From: Psychromonas ingrahamii 37 | Lineage (GTDB): Bacteria; Pseudomonadota; Gammaproteobacteria; Enterobacterales; Psychromonadaceae | Direction of reading: 5' to 3' | NCBI RefSeq assembly: GCF_000015285.1 | Contig: NC_008709.1 | Coordinates: 2,170,001-2,234,000 of the forward strand | DNA: 64,000 nucleotides | Part shown: positions 34,719 to 43,677 of the stretch, piece by piece | How the letters are laid out: the number at the start of each line of letters is the position of its first letter | Numbering within the stretch: position 1 is the first letter of the stretch | Program-made: the position numbers and the translations under genes | Notes under the pieces: generated by a model | The model's input: the letters and a program-made list of their open reading frames with translations, nothing else | What the model was told of the DNA's origin: nothing | Databases searched by the model: none

Positions 34719-35327
34719 ATGAATGCTCATGAGTTTGTATCGCTGAAAGCGCGATCAAAAGAAGCATGGATAAAGATGGAGCGCTGGCGATTAGCCTATC
34801 GCTCTGATCATAAGTCCATTGGTAATCGTGCGAATTATCTAAAATGGGGAACCGTTATAAGTGGTGTTTTAACCGGTGCCTCATCACTCTCATTTCTTGG
34901 CGAAGACCCAACTAAATATATAACCGGCATCGCGGGATTTATGACTGGCGTGCTTGCTGTTATGGATAAAGTATTTCAATGGGAGTCCAACGCCAATGAA
35001 GCGTGGAGAAGTTCCAAGTTGTTAGAAGATTTACAGTCAGATTTATACCAGTATTTATGGTCTGTTAGCGCTAGCAAGCTAATAGAGAGTCCGGAAAGTT
35101 ATCTTGCAAAAATAAATAACAAGTTAATTTCATACACTTCATTACCCTGTACAGATCCAGATCAATTTTTAGAAGCAGCGGAAGAAGCATCAAAACGGTT
35201 TAATTTTGAGAACATGGTAATGATAGATCACGCAGTGCCCGATGAACCCGATGACGATGACCCACTTCCAGAGGAAGTTGATGGCATTGATGGTTTTCAA
35301 CCCGTTATCGATGGAGGAGATTTCTAA
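34719..35327 (+). CDS. SLATT-like two-TM protein (predicted conflict effector)
   Basis: A 202-residue protein with an N-terminal amphipathic helical part (residues 8-40, rich in Trp/Arg), two closely spaced TM helices (about 41-60 and 67-84) and a C-terminal helical region with a very acidic tail (PDEPDDDDPLPEEVDG). This layout, with YLKWGT before TM1 and FQWESNANEAWRSSK after TM2, fits the SLATT class of predicted membrane effectors in nucleotide-dependent immunity systems. GGAG lies 11 nt upstream. The stop overlaps the next start (TAATG), so it is coupled to the pYEATS-like gene. The assignment is by pattern, not by search. Confidence 0.6.
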   Translation: MNAHEFVSLKARSKEAWIKMERWRLAYRSDHKSIGNRANYLKWGTVISGVLTGASSLSFLGEDPTKYITGIAGFMTGVLAVMDKVFQWESNANEAWRSSKLLEDLQSDLYQYLWSVSASKLIESPESYLAKINNKLISYTSLPCTDPDQFLEAAEEASKRFNFENMVMIDHAVPDEPDDDDPLPEEVDGIDGFQPVIDGGDF

Positions 35328-35674
35328 TGCAGTACACAATAAAAAGCAATGTGATTAGAAATATCGATGGGAAAATAAAATATAAGCAATTCAATGAGAA
35401 AGGTAAAATGCACTTTCATCTTGGAGTATGGGTTGATGCACCAGAGAGAGAGCTAGATGAAATTGAGTTTGTTGAATATGCGCTGCATCCAACGTTTAAA
35501 AAACAAAATAGGCGCTCCCTGAACAGGCTAAATAACTTCTCTATCACTTTTTGGACATGGGGCATATTCAATATTAAAGTCGCAATACACCTGCATTCAG
35601 GAGAGATTATAAATATGGATTATTATCTTGAATATACTCTGCCTTCCGAAAAAAGTGAGTATGTGCAAGTCTAA
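35327..35674 (+). CDS. pYEATS-like domain protein
   Basis: A 115-residue, mostly beta protein. The core VEYALHPTF (49-57), then FSITFWTWGIFNIKVAIHLH (71-90) with SGE and a final YYLEYTL strand, matches the prokaryotic YEATS-like pattern, in which a hydrophobic strand ends in LHPTF and a W-G-x-F strand follows. In known cases pYEATS domains accompany membrane effectors, often SLATT or TIR proteins, as a possible sensor or adaptor. Here it is a stand-alone partner of the SLATT-like gene, sharing one base with its stop. There is no other enzyme in the unit. Confidence 0.6.
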   Translation: MQYTIKSNVIRNIDGKIKYKQFNEKGKMHFHLGVWVDAPERELDEIEFVEYALHPTFKKQNRRSLNRLNNFSITFWTWGIFNIKVAIHLHSGEIINMDYYLEYTLPSEKSEYVQV

Positions 35675-35738
35675 ATGGCTAACAAAACCTCCAGTGGACA
35701 CGGGAAAGTCTCGCCTGATCCCATCTTGTTTTAGGTAC

Positions 35739-36001
35739 TATACCCATGATACCTCAAGATGCAAAGTCAGCAAGAAAAATTGTGCCGAGATGCCAGGCAT
35801 AAAATTGAAGTCTAGTTATTCTACAGAGAGATTTTATAACAACGCAGATTGGTACAATTTTCCTTGCCCTACGGGGCGCAAGTTCGAAAACCAGCGCTGC
35901 GTTGCACCAATCGGAAAGGGAATAACCATTACCTCATGTTGCGTCTTGCTCTGGTCTCCGAGCTTGCGCCTGACAAAGCATCTTGAAGTAACATGGGTAT
36001 A
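35739..36001. mobile_element. MITE-like element, 263 bp
   Basis: The left end TATACCCATGATACCTCAAG followed by ATGCAAAGTCAG and the reverse complement of the right end, TATACCCATGTTACTTCAAG followed by ATGCTTTGTCAGG, form roughly 32-bp inverted repeats. No transposase is inside. It lies just after the pYEATS-like gene and is probably mobilised by a transposase elsewhere. Confidence 0.8.
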
Positions 36002-36483
36002 TATTGGAATGTTAAATATATTATGACAAAAGAGGCAGAGGGAGTTGAAGCTGAAAATAAGGAGGAGCAACGCATTTTTTCCCGCAATGCCTGACACCTG
36101 GCGGGATCTGTTATCGAGCATTATTCTGAAATAATTATTCCCAAATAAATTGATATAGGCCAGCTTTTATTATGCTCTGAAAATTATTCAAAATTAGTTT
36201 TGTCAATCAATATGACCTGCTGGAAAAAGTCACTAAAAGTGTGACAGCGCTAACATTGGTTGCTACATGAATTCATGGTCGAGTTTTTTCACGCTGCCTT
36301 TTGTATATCTGCAGGTAAATATTTGTTTTTTTCTATCAACAATAACCTTAATTTTCGTTTTCATTCTGACTATTAATATTGTATAAGTGCTTAAAATAAA
36401 TAATATTACAACACCTTTCTGTGTGACGATTTTAGGTGCGTGTTTTTTTCTACTGAGAGTCACACAAGAAAAATCAACAACTT
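36002..36483. other. Intergenic region after the MITE
   Basis: No gene recognised. A short palindrome (CATGAATTCATG) occurs near 36266; otherwise nothing. Confidence 0.3.
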
Positions 36484-36858
36484 GTGAGTTCGATCCTGCG
36501 TTTATTCCTTCTCAATTTATACGCCTTACTGGATAATATTGGTGGAAGAATTCAAGGTAGAAACAAAGCGTATTTCTTATGGGACGCAATCAGGCTCTTC
36601 ATTCATTTCACTTGTTCATTCTCCCTATTTTTACTGTATTTCTTATTGTGTTCACCGTGCATTTTGTGTGAAGACTATCCATATATCGGGAAACGTTTTG
36701 TGCACCAGCCTCAATGGATGATTGATCGTATTTGTCAACTCAATGATATTTATCTATTAATGTGTGCGCTTATTCGATTATGTTCAATCCCAATAGCTAA
36801 AATAAAAGGTATTTATTCTCCTATACTGAGCAAATGCCTTAAGCTTCCTATTTTCTAA
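36484..36858 (+). CDS. Uncertain ORF before yihY
   Basis: A 124-codon ORF starting with GTG and ending 23 bp before the YihY gene. It has one or two hydrophobic stretches (FIHFTCSFSLFLLYFLLCSP) and several cysteines but no known family. Part of it (36731-36809) resembles non-coding DNA at 41559-41623, so the region may be a dispersed repeat instead of a gene. Confidence 0.3.
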   Translation: MSSILRLFLLNLYALLDNIGGRIQGRNKAYFLWDAIRLFIHFTCSFSLFLLYFLLCSPCILCEDYPYIGKRFVHQPQWMIDRICQLNDIYLLMCALIRLCSIPIAKIKGIYSPILSKCLKLPIF

Positions 36859-36881
36859 ACTTTTATGATAAGGATCTATTA

Positions 36882-38210
36882 ATGAAATCATTTATAACAA
36901 AGTTCATTAATTTTATTGAAACGGATATTTGGCGGATTCGGGCTAACCAGCTCTCAGGAATGAAATTGTTTGGCCTTCGTCAACTTCGTATTATCCTTTT
37001 GGCTATTCGTGGTTTTGCTGAAGATAAATGCATGCTGCGCGCCTCTGCCCTAACTTTTTTCTCTTTATTATCTATGGTCCCGGTTGCAGCGATGGCTTTT
37101 GGCATTGCCAAAGGGTTTGGCTTTGATAAAAAATTAGAAACATTATTATTTGATAACCTGCAGGGTCAGGAAGAGGTCGTTGAGAAACTGATCGGATTTT
37201 CTCAGGCGATGCTTGAAAATACCCAAGGCGGTATTATTGCCGGGATTGGTACTGTCGTATTATTTTGGGCCGTCATTAAAGTATTAGGTCAGATAGAAGA
37301 ATCGTTTAATGAGATATGGGGGATTAAAAAAAGTCGAAGTTTTGCAAGAAAGTTTAGCGATTATGTCTCTATTATGTTGATTTGCCCTGTTTTATTAATT
37401 ATATCTAGCAGTACCACCGTTATTATTAGTAGTCAGGTTACACTTCTGGTGGAAAAAATATCCTTTCTCGGGCCGATTGTTCCGCTTATTATTACTAGTC
37501 TTAAAATTCTGCCTTATGCTGTTATTTGGACGGTATTTACTTTTATTTATATTTTTATTCCTAATACCAAAGTAAATTTTAAGGCCGGCCTTTTAGGGGG
37601 AATTATTGCAGGGACTACCTATCAGATTGTTCAATGGATTTATATAACGTTTCAGGTGGGCGTCTTAAAATATGGTGCCATTTATGGGAGCTTTGCGGCC
37701 TTACCGCTGTTTTTAGTGTGGCTGCAGATGAGTTGGCTGATTGTCCTTCTAGGCGCAGAGGTTTCCTTTGCTGAACAAAATGTGGAAACCTATGAATTTG
37801 AACCGGATTGTCTAAAAGCCAGCCATTCATTTAAGCGATTAATTTCCTTATACATTGTTCTATTAAGTGTTAAAAATTTTTGTAAGGGAGAAAAACCCTG
37901 GCACGCCGATCAAATATCACATTTTGTGGAATTACCGATTCGGCTTGTACGTCAAATCCTTTTTGAATTAACTGAAGCAGGTCTGTTGGTTGAGGTCAAA
38001 TTAAATGATGCTAATACCTTGTTTTACCAACCGGCACGCGATCCGGAATTCCTTACGATTTTTCATGTTCTGGAAGTATTAGATCAACATGGTATTGATG
38101 CTGTTCCAATTATAAATTCCAAGGAATTAAATAAACTAAAAGAAACTTTTGATAAATTTAAGACCGCTATTGAAAATTCCCCATCTAATATTGCCTTAAA
38201 GGATATTTAA
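36882..38210 (+). CDS. YihY/BrkB family inner-membrane protein
   Basis: A 442-residue membrane protein. The first 280 residues hold about six TM helices with family motifs: MLRASALTFFSLLSMVPV, QEEVVEKLIGFSQAMLENTQ, WGIKKSRSFARKFSDYVS, GAIYGSFAALPLFLVWLQMS and LLGAEVSFAEQN. The C-terminal 130 residues are cytoplasmic and resemble a winged-helix-like region (LPIRLVRQILFELTEAGLLV). E. coli YihY is of unknown function. AAGGA is 9 nt upstream. It may be co-transcribed with the uncertain ORF before it. Confidence 0.9.
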   Translation: MKSFITKFINFIETDIWRIRANQLSGMKLFGLRQLRIILLAIRGFAEDKCMLRASALTFFSLLSMVPVAAMAFGIAKGFGFDKKLETLLFDNLQGQEEVVEKLIGFSQAMLENTQGGIIAGIGTVVLFWAVIKVLGQIEESFNEIWGIKKSRSFARKFSDYVSIMLICPVLLIISSSTTVIISSQVTLLVEKISFLGPIVPLIITSLKILPYAVIWTVFTFIYIFIPNTKVNFKAGLLGGIIAGTTYQIVQWIYITFQVGVLKYGAIYGSFAALPLFLVWLQMSWLIVLLGAEVSFAEQNVETYEFEPDCLKASHSFKRLISLYIVLLSVKNFCKGEKPWHADQISHFVELPIRLVRQILFELTEAGLLVEVKLNDANTLFYQPARDPEFLTIFHVLEVLDQHGIDAVPIINSKELNKLKETFDKFKTAIENSPSNIALKDI

Positions 38211-38422
38211 GATAGGGGGCAAAAGCAGGCAGCCATAAATTTTTCCGTCTGGTAAAAAATGCAGTAAAAAGCGACCCAAGGCTGTTGGTATTACAGCAAA
38301 CTGCTTCGCACAATTGAACCCGTTTTGGGTGATATTCTGGTGAATAAAAGAATGAATCAATTCACGCTTTGCGGGTAAGATCAAGTGAATGCGAAGTGCA
38401 GAGACTATTCAACTGGGCAACT

Positions 38423-39184
38423 TCATTTTACTCCTTGTGCAGTCACTCCTTTAGTCGCTCGTATTTTCCGAAGGGATTTCATTCTTTGCCACTTTTGGGC
38501 ATTTAGTTTTTTATAAATCCAAAGGCAGCCAAGATCAAAACCAAAGTAGAACACACTGATGCCACTGGGGGGATTAGCACTGGTGATAAAAGATATTTTA
38601 GAAAACCAAGTGTCGGGCCATACCCAGCAAGCGTAATAGGTACCTAGAAGCTCTAAATATACAATCATGAAAAACATAATGAGGAAAAATAATTTGTTAG
38701 CTATTTTTTTCTTTAGAAAAAAGATTACAAATAACATGCATAAAAAGCCGAGTATATCCTGTGCTAAGGCCAGCCAAAGGCTTGAATAAATGATCATTGC
38801 ACAATAAAGAATGGATGTAATAAGCTCTTTCTTTCCTTGAATAACCTTCTCTTTATTAATGTAAAAAACGGCAGCGTAGATCAAGCTATGTCCTAAGGGG
38901 ACATAAAGAGGAATATTCTCTAATCGATACTCGTACATACCCAGCAGAACTGCAAAAAACATTTCACCTAAAAAAGCCAGACCTATGCCATAAATCATCA
39001 AGGTCTTTATTTTCTTAGCTACTTTTTTATAAACCCAAAAAAAGCACAAAAAAACAAGACCGTTAGTTAGCCATTGGCTGTATTCGATCACCTCTGCCAC
39101 GGGTTTACTATCTAAAAATAAGCCAATCCACAGCACCAGAAAAACAGGAAAATAAATAGAAGAATATTGCAGTTTTGATGTCAT
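38423..39184 (-). CDS. Conserved hypothetical polytopic membrane protein
   Basis: A 253-residue protein with about seven hydrophobic segments. Notable stretches are NIPLYVPLGHSLIYAAVFYI and CWVWPDTWFSKISFITSANP followed by PSGISVFYFGFDLG, which look like conserved polar motifs in membrane helices (H, W, P, D). The C-terminus is basic. No enzyme family is recognised; the motif density suggests a membrane enzyme or transporter. It is on the minus strand with no clear partner. Confidence 0.6.
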   Translation of the reverse strand: MTSKLQYSSIYFPVFLVLWIGLFLDSKPVAEVIEYSQWLTNGLVFLCFFWVYKKVAKKIKTLMIYGIGLAFLGEMFFAVLLGMYEYRLENIPLYVPLGHSLIYAAVFYINKEKVIQGKKELITSILYCAMIIYSSLWLALAQDILGFLCMLFVIFFLKKKIANKLFFLIMFFMIVYLELLGTYYACWVWPDTWFSKISFITSANPPSGISVFYFGFDLGCLWIYKKLNAQKWQRMKSLRKIRATKGVTAQGVK

Positions 39185-39598
39185 ATTATAAATACATATA
39201 TAGGAGAAAAAGGAACGTTAACATTATGATATTAAGGCTTAATTAAATCGTGACAGTGAATTTTTTTTTATGTTTTATTCTATTCCGTCTGGTAATCAGA
39301 ATATCTGCTGCATGCCGGTCAAGAGATTTTATCGAATATGATGGCGCTTTTTAATGTATCTAATGCGCTTGAAAGCAGTATATTTGACGAGCTAATAAAT
39401 ACCAAGTAACCAGTTGCAATGAACTGCTATAATACGGAAGATACTCATCAAATATATGCCGATAGCGGTTTATGTCACTGTATTACCGTTAGGGTCACTC
39501 AACATAGTATTTTAACGATTGATGTTATTCCATGATTTGACTAATGTGGAAGGCCATAGATATAGCCGAATTTCACTGTATTTCTCGTAAACTGTCTT
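39185..39598. other. Intergenic region
   Basis: A 414-bp AT-rich stretch between two minus-strand genes. No gene, RNA or clear terminator is seen. Confidence 0.35.
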
Positions 39599-40495
39599 TT
39601 AAAGTTGAGCAACATGCGTTCTGTTTCGTCCCCATTCTTTGGACTCATAAAGTGCTTGATCAGCTAATTCAAGTAATATATCAAAATTTGTTTGGGTGTT
39701 TTTACGCGTGACGACTAAGCCGATACTTACGGTGATTTTTATATGGTCTATTGTTTGCTTTTCAATTTTTTTCCTTAATCTTTCGGCTAATTTATAGGCA
39801 TTTTCTTCATCAATATTGGGTAATAGTAATGCAAATTCTTCACCTCCCATTCTTGCCACTATATCAGTTACTCTTCGTTCTTGAGTCAGTATATTAGCCA
39901 GGCATATTAAAACCTTATCTCCAGCGGGATGGCCGTATGTATCATTAACACGTTTAAAAAAATCAATATCAATAAACAATAATGCAAATGTTGATAAGTT
40001 TCTGGCAGCTTGATGAGTGACTTTTTGGGCCTGTACTTGCAGTTCGCGCCTGTTCAATAAACCGGTCAGGGGATCTGTTGTTGCCAGACGAAATAACTCT
40101 TGAGACTGTTTTTCAAGCTTTTCATTCGCTTTTAACAGCTCACTGTGAAGCTTATCTCGATTTTCACAGACGTAAAGTGACCAGTAAGATATATCTTCTG
40201 ACCCCAGCTTTATATTCACTACAACGGGTATTGTTTCTCCGTTTTTCCCAATCCACGTTATTTGGATTTCTTGTGCGCATGATTGATGCATTAATAGTGG
40301 ATAAACATAACTATCAATAAAAATATTAGATGCTTTGGTAACAAATTTGGATAGGGGGTTATCAATCAGACTTTTATCAGACTGGTCACTTAAATCACAA
40401 ATATAATTATTGCAATAAAGAATTTTTCTAGCTTTATTTACAATAAGATGACCAGAAAAAAAATCGTTTAAATTTGGAACTGCGTTTTTTTTCAT
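39599..40495 (-). CDS. PAS-GGDEF diguanylate cyclase paired with RsbQ-like hydrolase
   Basis: A 298-residue soluble protein. An N-terminal PAS domain (about 8-115) is followed by a short coiled coil (LHSELLKANEKLEKQSQELF) and a GGDEF domain (about 135-295). The cyclase signature is GGEEF in ARMGGEEFALLLP, with an inhibitory-site RVTD five residues earlier, so it should make c-di-GMP and be product-inhibited. The PAS segment around DSYVYPLLMHQ and IGKNGETIPVVVNI resembles the PAS of Bacillus RsbP. The ATG at 40495 lies 4 nt after the hydrolase stop; a TTG at 40510 is less likely. No membrane segment is present. Confidence 0.88.
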   Translation of the reverse strand: MKKNAVPNLNDFFSGHLIVNKARKILYCNNYICDLSDQSDKSLIDNPLSKFVTKASNIFIDSYVYPLLMHQSCAQEIQITWIGKNGETIPVVVNIKLGSEDISYWSLYVCENRDKLHSELLKANEKLEKQSQELFRLATTDPLTGLLNRRELQVQAQKVTHQAARNLSTFALLFIDIDFFKRVNDTYGHPAGDKVLICLANILTQERRVTDIVARMGGEEFALLLPNIDEENAYKLAERLRKKIEKQTIDHIKITVSIGLVVTRKNTQTNFDILLELADQALYESKEWGRNRTHVAQL

Positions 40496-40499
40496 TCGG

Positions 40500-41303
40500 C
40501 TATCGTCCAATAAAACGAAGAATTATCGGGATAATATCTTGGTGATTTGTCATATGTAAACAATGGCCTTCTGCATTAATAATGGCAAGTTCATTATGAG
40601 CAATTTTTTCAGCCATGTAATATCCAATATTGATGCCGGCCAATGAATCGGACGCACTTTGTAGTATTAGCACAGGGCAGGTTATATTTTTTAAAATGTG
40701 TCGATGATCTGAAAAAAATGTGGCTTTAGCAAACGTCTTTGCCACTAAGGGATCTGTACTGCAGAAACTGCCTGACAATTCACCAATGAGCTCAGGTGAT
40801 TGTGAATTTCCCATAATAAGGGGGGCCAAATAATTTGCCCAGCCAATATAATTTTTATCCATCAGTTCAATGAGATCTTCCAAGTCACTTCTTTCAAATC
40901 CTCCCTCATAATCGGGGGGGATATTTAGAAAGCAGGGCGATGGACAAACCATCACAAGATGCTTAATTAATTCGGGTCTTTTTATAGCAGCAATTGAAGC
41001 AATAATAGAACTCACCGAGTGCGCAATAATGGTAACGTCCTTTAAATTCAATGCTTCAATAATATCAACAATATCTTTTGCATAACCTTCTAATGTAGAA
41101 TATTTTTCCTTGGAATAATCAGTTAATAAAGAATTTCCAGAGCCGACATAATCAAATAATATAATTTTATAGTGGCTTTCTAATTCAGGTAACATATATT
41201 GCCACATATTCTGATCGCAGCCAAATCCATGTGCCAACATTAAAATAGGAGCATTTTTCTTGCCTATTATTTTGACATTATTTCTTAATATTACACTGCT
41301 CAT
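40500..41303 (-). CDS. RsbQ-like alpha/beta hydrolase
   Basis: A 267-residue hydrolase closely resembling RsbQ of Bacillus: SVILRNNVKIIGKKNAP, HGFGCDQNMW, LFDYVGSGNS, MVCPSPCFLNIPPDYEGGFE, NYIGWANYLAP, SFCSTDPLVAKTFAKATFFS and AEGHCLHM. The catalytic triad S96, D219 and H247 has the same numbering as RsbQ. RsbQ works with the PAS phosphatase RsbP in energy-stress signalling and is related to plant KAI2/D14 ligand receptors. Here the next gene is a PAS-GGDEF cyclase, so a hydrolysed or bound small ligand probably controls c-di-GMP output. This role is inferred. Confidence 0.9.
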   Translation of the reverse strand: MSSVILRNNVKIIGKKNAPILMLAHGFGCDQNMWQYMLPELESHYKIILFDYVGSGNSLLTDYSKEKYSTLEGYAKDIVDIIEALNLKDVTIIAHSVSSIIASIAAIKRPELIKHLVMVCPSPCFLNIPPDYEGGFERSDLEDLIELMDKNYIGWANYLAPLIMGNSQSPELIGELSGSFCSTDPLVAKTFAKATFFSDHRHILKNITCPVLILQSASDSLAGINIGYYMAEKIAHNELAIINAEGHCLHMTNHQDIIPIILRFIGR

Positions 41304-42106
41304 TTCAGGTTACATACTCCCAGAATTTTTATTATTATTGAATTTTTCATATAAAAATATACATGATTATTACAGTTTATTATAGCGTTATATGCAGGGA
41401 AAGATAACGCGCTGATTAGCAGTGTTATTCTTATAAGCAGCGATAGAGAATCCTTAAGATCACGAGCTTTATTAACTCCCTTTGTCAAGACTTCCTATTA
41501 TCACAGCCTTTTTCGTTGTGTTCTCCATGCCTTTCCCGTTGTGTTTGCCATACATTTTATTTGTCAGCTCAGTAATATTTTCACCTGTTCGATTATATTC
41601 AGTCCCCGCAGCTAAAATAAAAGTCATGTGGTTTTGCATGGCAATGAAGTCGAAATAGCGGCTTGCTCAGATGAACATATCTGCAAGCGCAGGTATCAGC
41701 TTTATTTAGTTTATTGCTCTCAAAATGGGTGCTAACCCGCGATGCTGAAATTAATATGGAACAGAAAGTAATCGCTAAATGGCGATCGTTTAATTGATAT
41801 TTTTTTGGTTTATTCACCCTGCATGCTAAGTACTATTACATAAATTCCCCTGCATTTTTGAGCCTTTTACTCAATAAAATGCGCTTTAACATCAGAAAAA
41901 TTTCGGGTAGGTACTTAGTTAACGCTATTCAAATTTTTCTCCTAGAATGATGTGAAGGGCACTTCAAGTCGCGGGCTTTGCTCGATGAGAAGGCATGCGT
42001 ATGTTGATTTTATATTAATCAGATATTGCTCTGATTAGTTAAAGCAAAATAGGTAGTGCGGCTTTTTGTGGATAGTAAAAGAGTTATCAGTCAGTGCGCT
42101 TAGAAT
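41304..42106. other. Long intergenic region with dispersed repeat
   Basis: No gene is supported. Bases 41559-41623 match 36731-36809 in blocks (TTTGTCA-CTCA-T-ATATT, TTCGATTAT-TTCA-TCC, AGCTAAAATAAAAG), with weaker matches upstream. The rest shows nothing recognisable before the Fur-like site at 42107. Confidence 0.4.
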
Positions 42107-42125
42107 CACAATGATTATCAATAGG
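42107..42125. promoter_or_regulatory. Fur-box-like operator
   Basis: CACAATGATTATCAATAGG, read on the minus strand, matches the 19-bp Fur consensus GATAATGATAATCATTATC in 14 of 19 positions, including a run of ten. It ends 8 bp before the start of the lysozyme-like gene, where repressor binding would block expression when iron is plentiful. Confidence 0.5.
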
Positions 42126-42133
42126 GGGATATT

Positions 42134-42616
42134 ATGAATAAAGCACAAGTTTTTAGAGAGACAGTGATACAACCCGTTTTGGCTAGATTGGGGGAGGAAA
42201 ACTTAGCGGCGGAAGAGCTTCTTTTAGGAACCGCTGTTCAAGAAAGCTTAAATTTTATGTATAGAAGGCAAGTTGGAGAAGGGCCTGCTAAAGGATATTT
42301 TCAGATGGAACCGTCTACACATAATGATATTTGGGATAACTATTTAAAATATCGTCAAGCGTTAGCAAACGATATTCTGTCTTTTCTTTCGAATGTTAAT
42401 GCAAATAAGATTGATGAGCTGGAAACTAATGATAAATATGCGACCGCTATGGCGCGGGTTCATTATATGAGAGTTTCTGCACCCTTACCTAAAGCGGGTG
42501 ATATTGCGGCACAAGCAAGATACTGGAAGCAGTACTATAACACGCCATTGGGTAAGGGAGTGCCACATGAATATATTGAAAAATGGAATAAATATGTTAT
42601 TGGTACTACACCTTGA
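42134..42616 (+). CDS. Phage-type lysozyme/transglycosylase-like protein
   Basis: A 160-residue protein without signal peptide. The segment LLLGTAVQESLNFMYRRQVG then GPAKGYFQMEPSTHNDIWDN resembles phage virion-associated muralytic proteins, where the Glu in the GT-V-ES motif would be the catalytic acid. GGGGGAT lies 5 nt upstream and a Fur-like box just before that. It is isolated from any prophage genes and is followed after 17 nt by a lipoprotein gene, so the pair could be a retained phage fragment or an effector with its protector. Assignment is from memory of the pattern. Confidence 0.55.
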   Translation: MNKAQVFRETVIQPVLARLGEENLAAEELLLGTAVQESLNFMYRRQVGEGPAKGYFQMEPSTHNDIWDNYLKYRQALANDILSFLSNVNANKIDELETNDKYATAMARVHYMRVSAPLPKAGDIAAQARYWKQYYNTPLGKGVPHEYIEKWNKYVIGTTP

Positions 42617-42633
42617 GTGCAAGAAGATTTGAC

Positions 42634-43155
42634 ATGCTAAATATTAAGTTTAATAAAATAATTTACCTCCTTTTTATGTTGTTGGGGTTTTTATTTATTA
42701 GTGCATGTAACGCGACAAGTCCAAGTGTGGTGACTTCAATAACAAACAACAACGCCTATTACCATTTAAAGTATTCACTGACTAAAGAAAACATCACTTA
42801 TATTGATTCATTTACAGGTGAACAATTTATAATTAATGGTGGCCAGTTTGAAATTAGGCTTAAAAAATCCGAATTTCCAATTAGCTCTCCGAATTGTAAA
42901 TCTGATCTGATACTTAGAATGCCATGGACAAATCCTGAGATCGTTAATAGTTATATATTCATTGCAGAAAAGTATGAAGTCTTTCATTATATTCAAAATT
43001 TGACTAAATCATCACAACCTAATGCTGTTGATATTTATGTGGAATTAAACCCATATGTTGAATTAAAGGAAGGGGAATTTAGCCTGACTCAGTGCAATAT
43101 ATATTTTAGGCAATCCAAGGGCCAATATATTTCAAAAATTGGCAATTTAAAATAA
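42634..43155 (+). CDS. Small lipoprotein paired with the lysozyme-like gene
   Basis: A 173-residue protein with a lipoprotein signal peptide (FLFISAC, Cys about 25) and a mature part of mostly beta character with two further cysteines (PNCKSDLIL, LTQCNIYF) that could form a disulfide. No family is recognised. The ATG at 42634 is preferred to a TTG at 42613 that overlaps the previous stop. Its closeness to the muralytic-like gene suggests linked function, for example as an inhibitor in the periplasm; this is speculation. Confidence 0.65.
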   Translation: MLNIKFNKIIYLLFMLLGFLFISACNATSPSVVTSITNNNAYYHLKYSLTKENITYIDSFTGEQFIINGGQFEIRLKKSEFPISSPNCKSDLILRMPWTNPEIVNSYIFIAEKYEVFHYIQNLTKSSQPNAVDIYVELNPYVELKEGEFSLTQCNIYFRQSKGQYISKIGNLK

Positions 43156-43677
43156 TAAAAACATAACGGTACTAAAAGAAATAAAAAGACAGCCATTATA
43201 AAATTGACTGTTTTTTGAACTTATCTAAATCCATTTTTTTGTTTTTAGTCCGGTGGGTGGGTTGTGCCATCGCCTTTAAAAAGCCAAATCAGTTTTATTG
43301 ATACGCCTTACTATCGCTGTAAAATAAAGTAAGAAAATAAAGTAAGAAGACACTCCATAAAGTTGCGGTAAAGAAAGGGATCAATAAATTCACGCTTCAC
43401 AGACAAGTGCGCAGTGGCAGATGCACAGCCTGACACGATATAGAGAAGTTAAAAAATATTAGATAAGGCAAGGACGAAGCACTCATCCCCCACTTTATAA
43501 ATCCTCAATAAACCGGTTTATCACTCAATTTAACCAATCTGTTATTAAAAAAAAATTAACTAATTGAATATCAATAAAATATAAATTAATGTTGCTTGTC
43601 TTTTACACTTCGGGGCTGGAAATGAAAAATTATACCGCCTCGTCATAGATCTTTAACTATAAAAGTGAGAAGTTTTT
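43156..43677. other. Intergenic region
   Basis: A weak hairpin with A and T runs (about 43183-43217) follows the lipoprotein and may be its terminator. The stretch AAATTCACGCTTC (about 43388) resembles AATTCACGCTTTG near 38358. Nothing else is supported. Confidence 0.35.

Noticed and set aside
41300-41488. 62-codon minus-strand ORF upstream of the RsbQ-like gene
   Set aside because: No ribosome binding site or conserved pattern.
42134-43155. Prophage remnant
   Set aside because: Only one phage-like gene is present, with no integrase, capsid, tail or regulator nearby.
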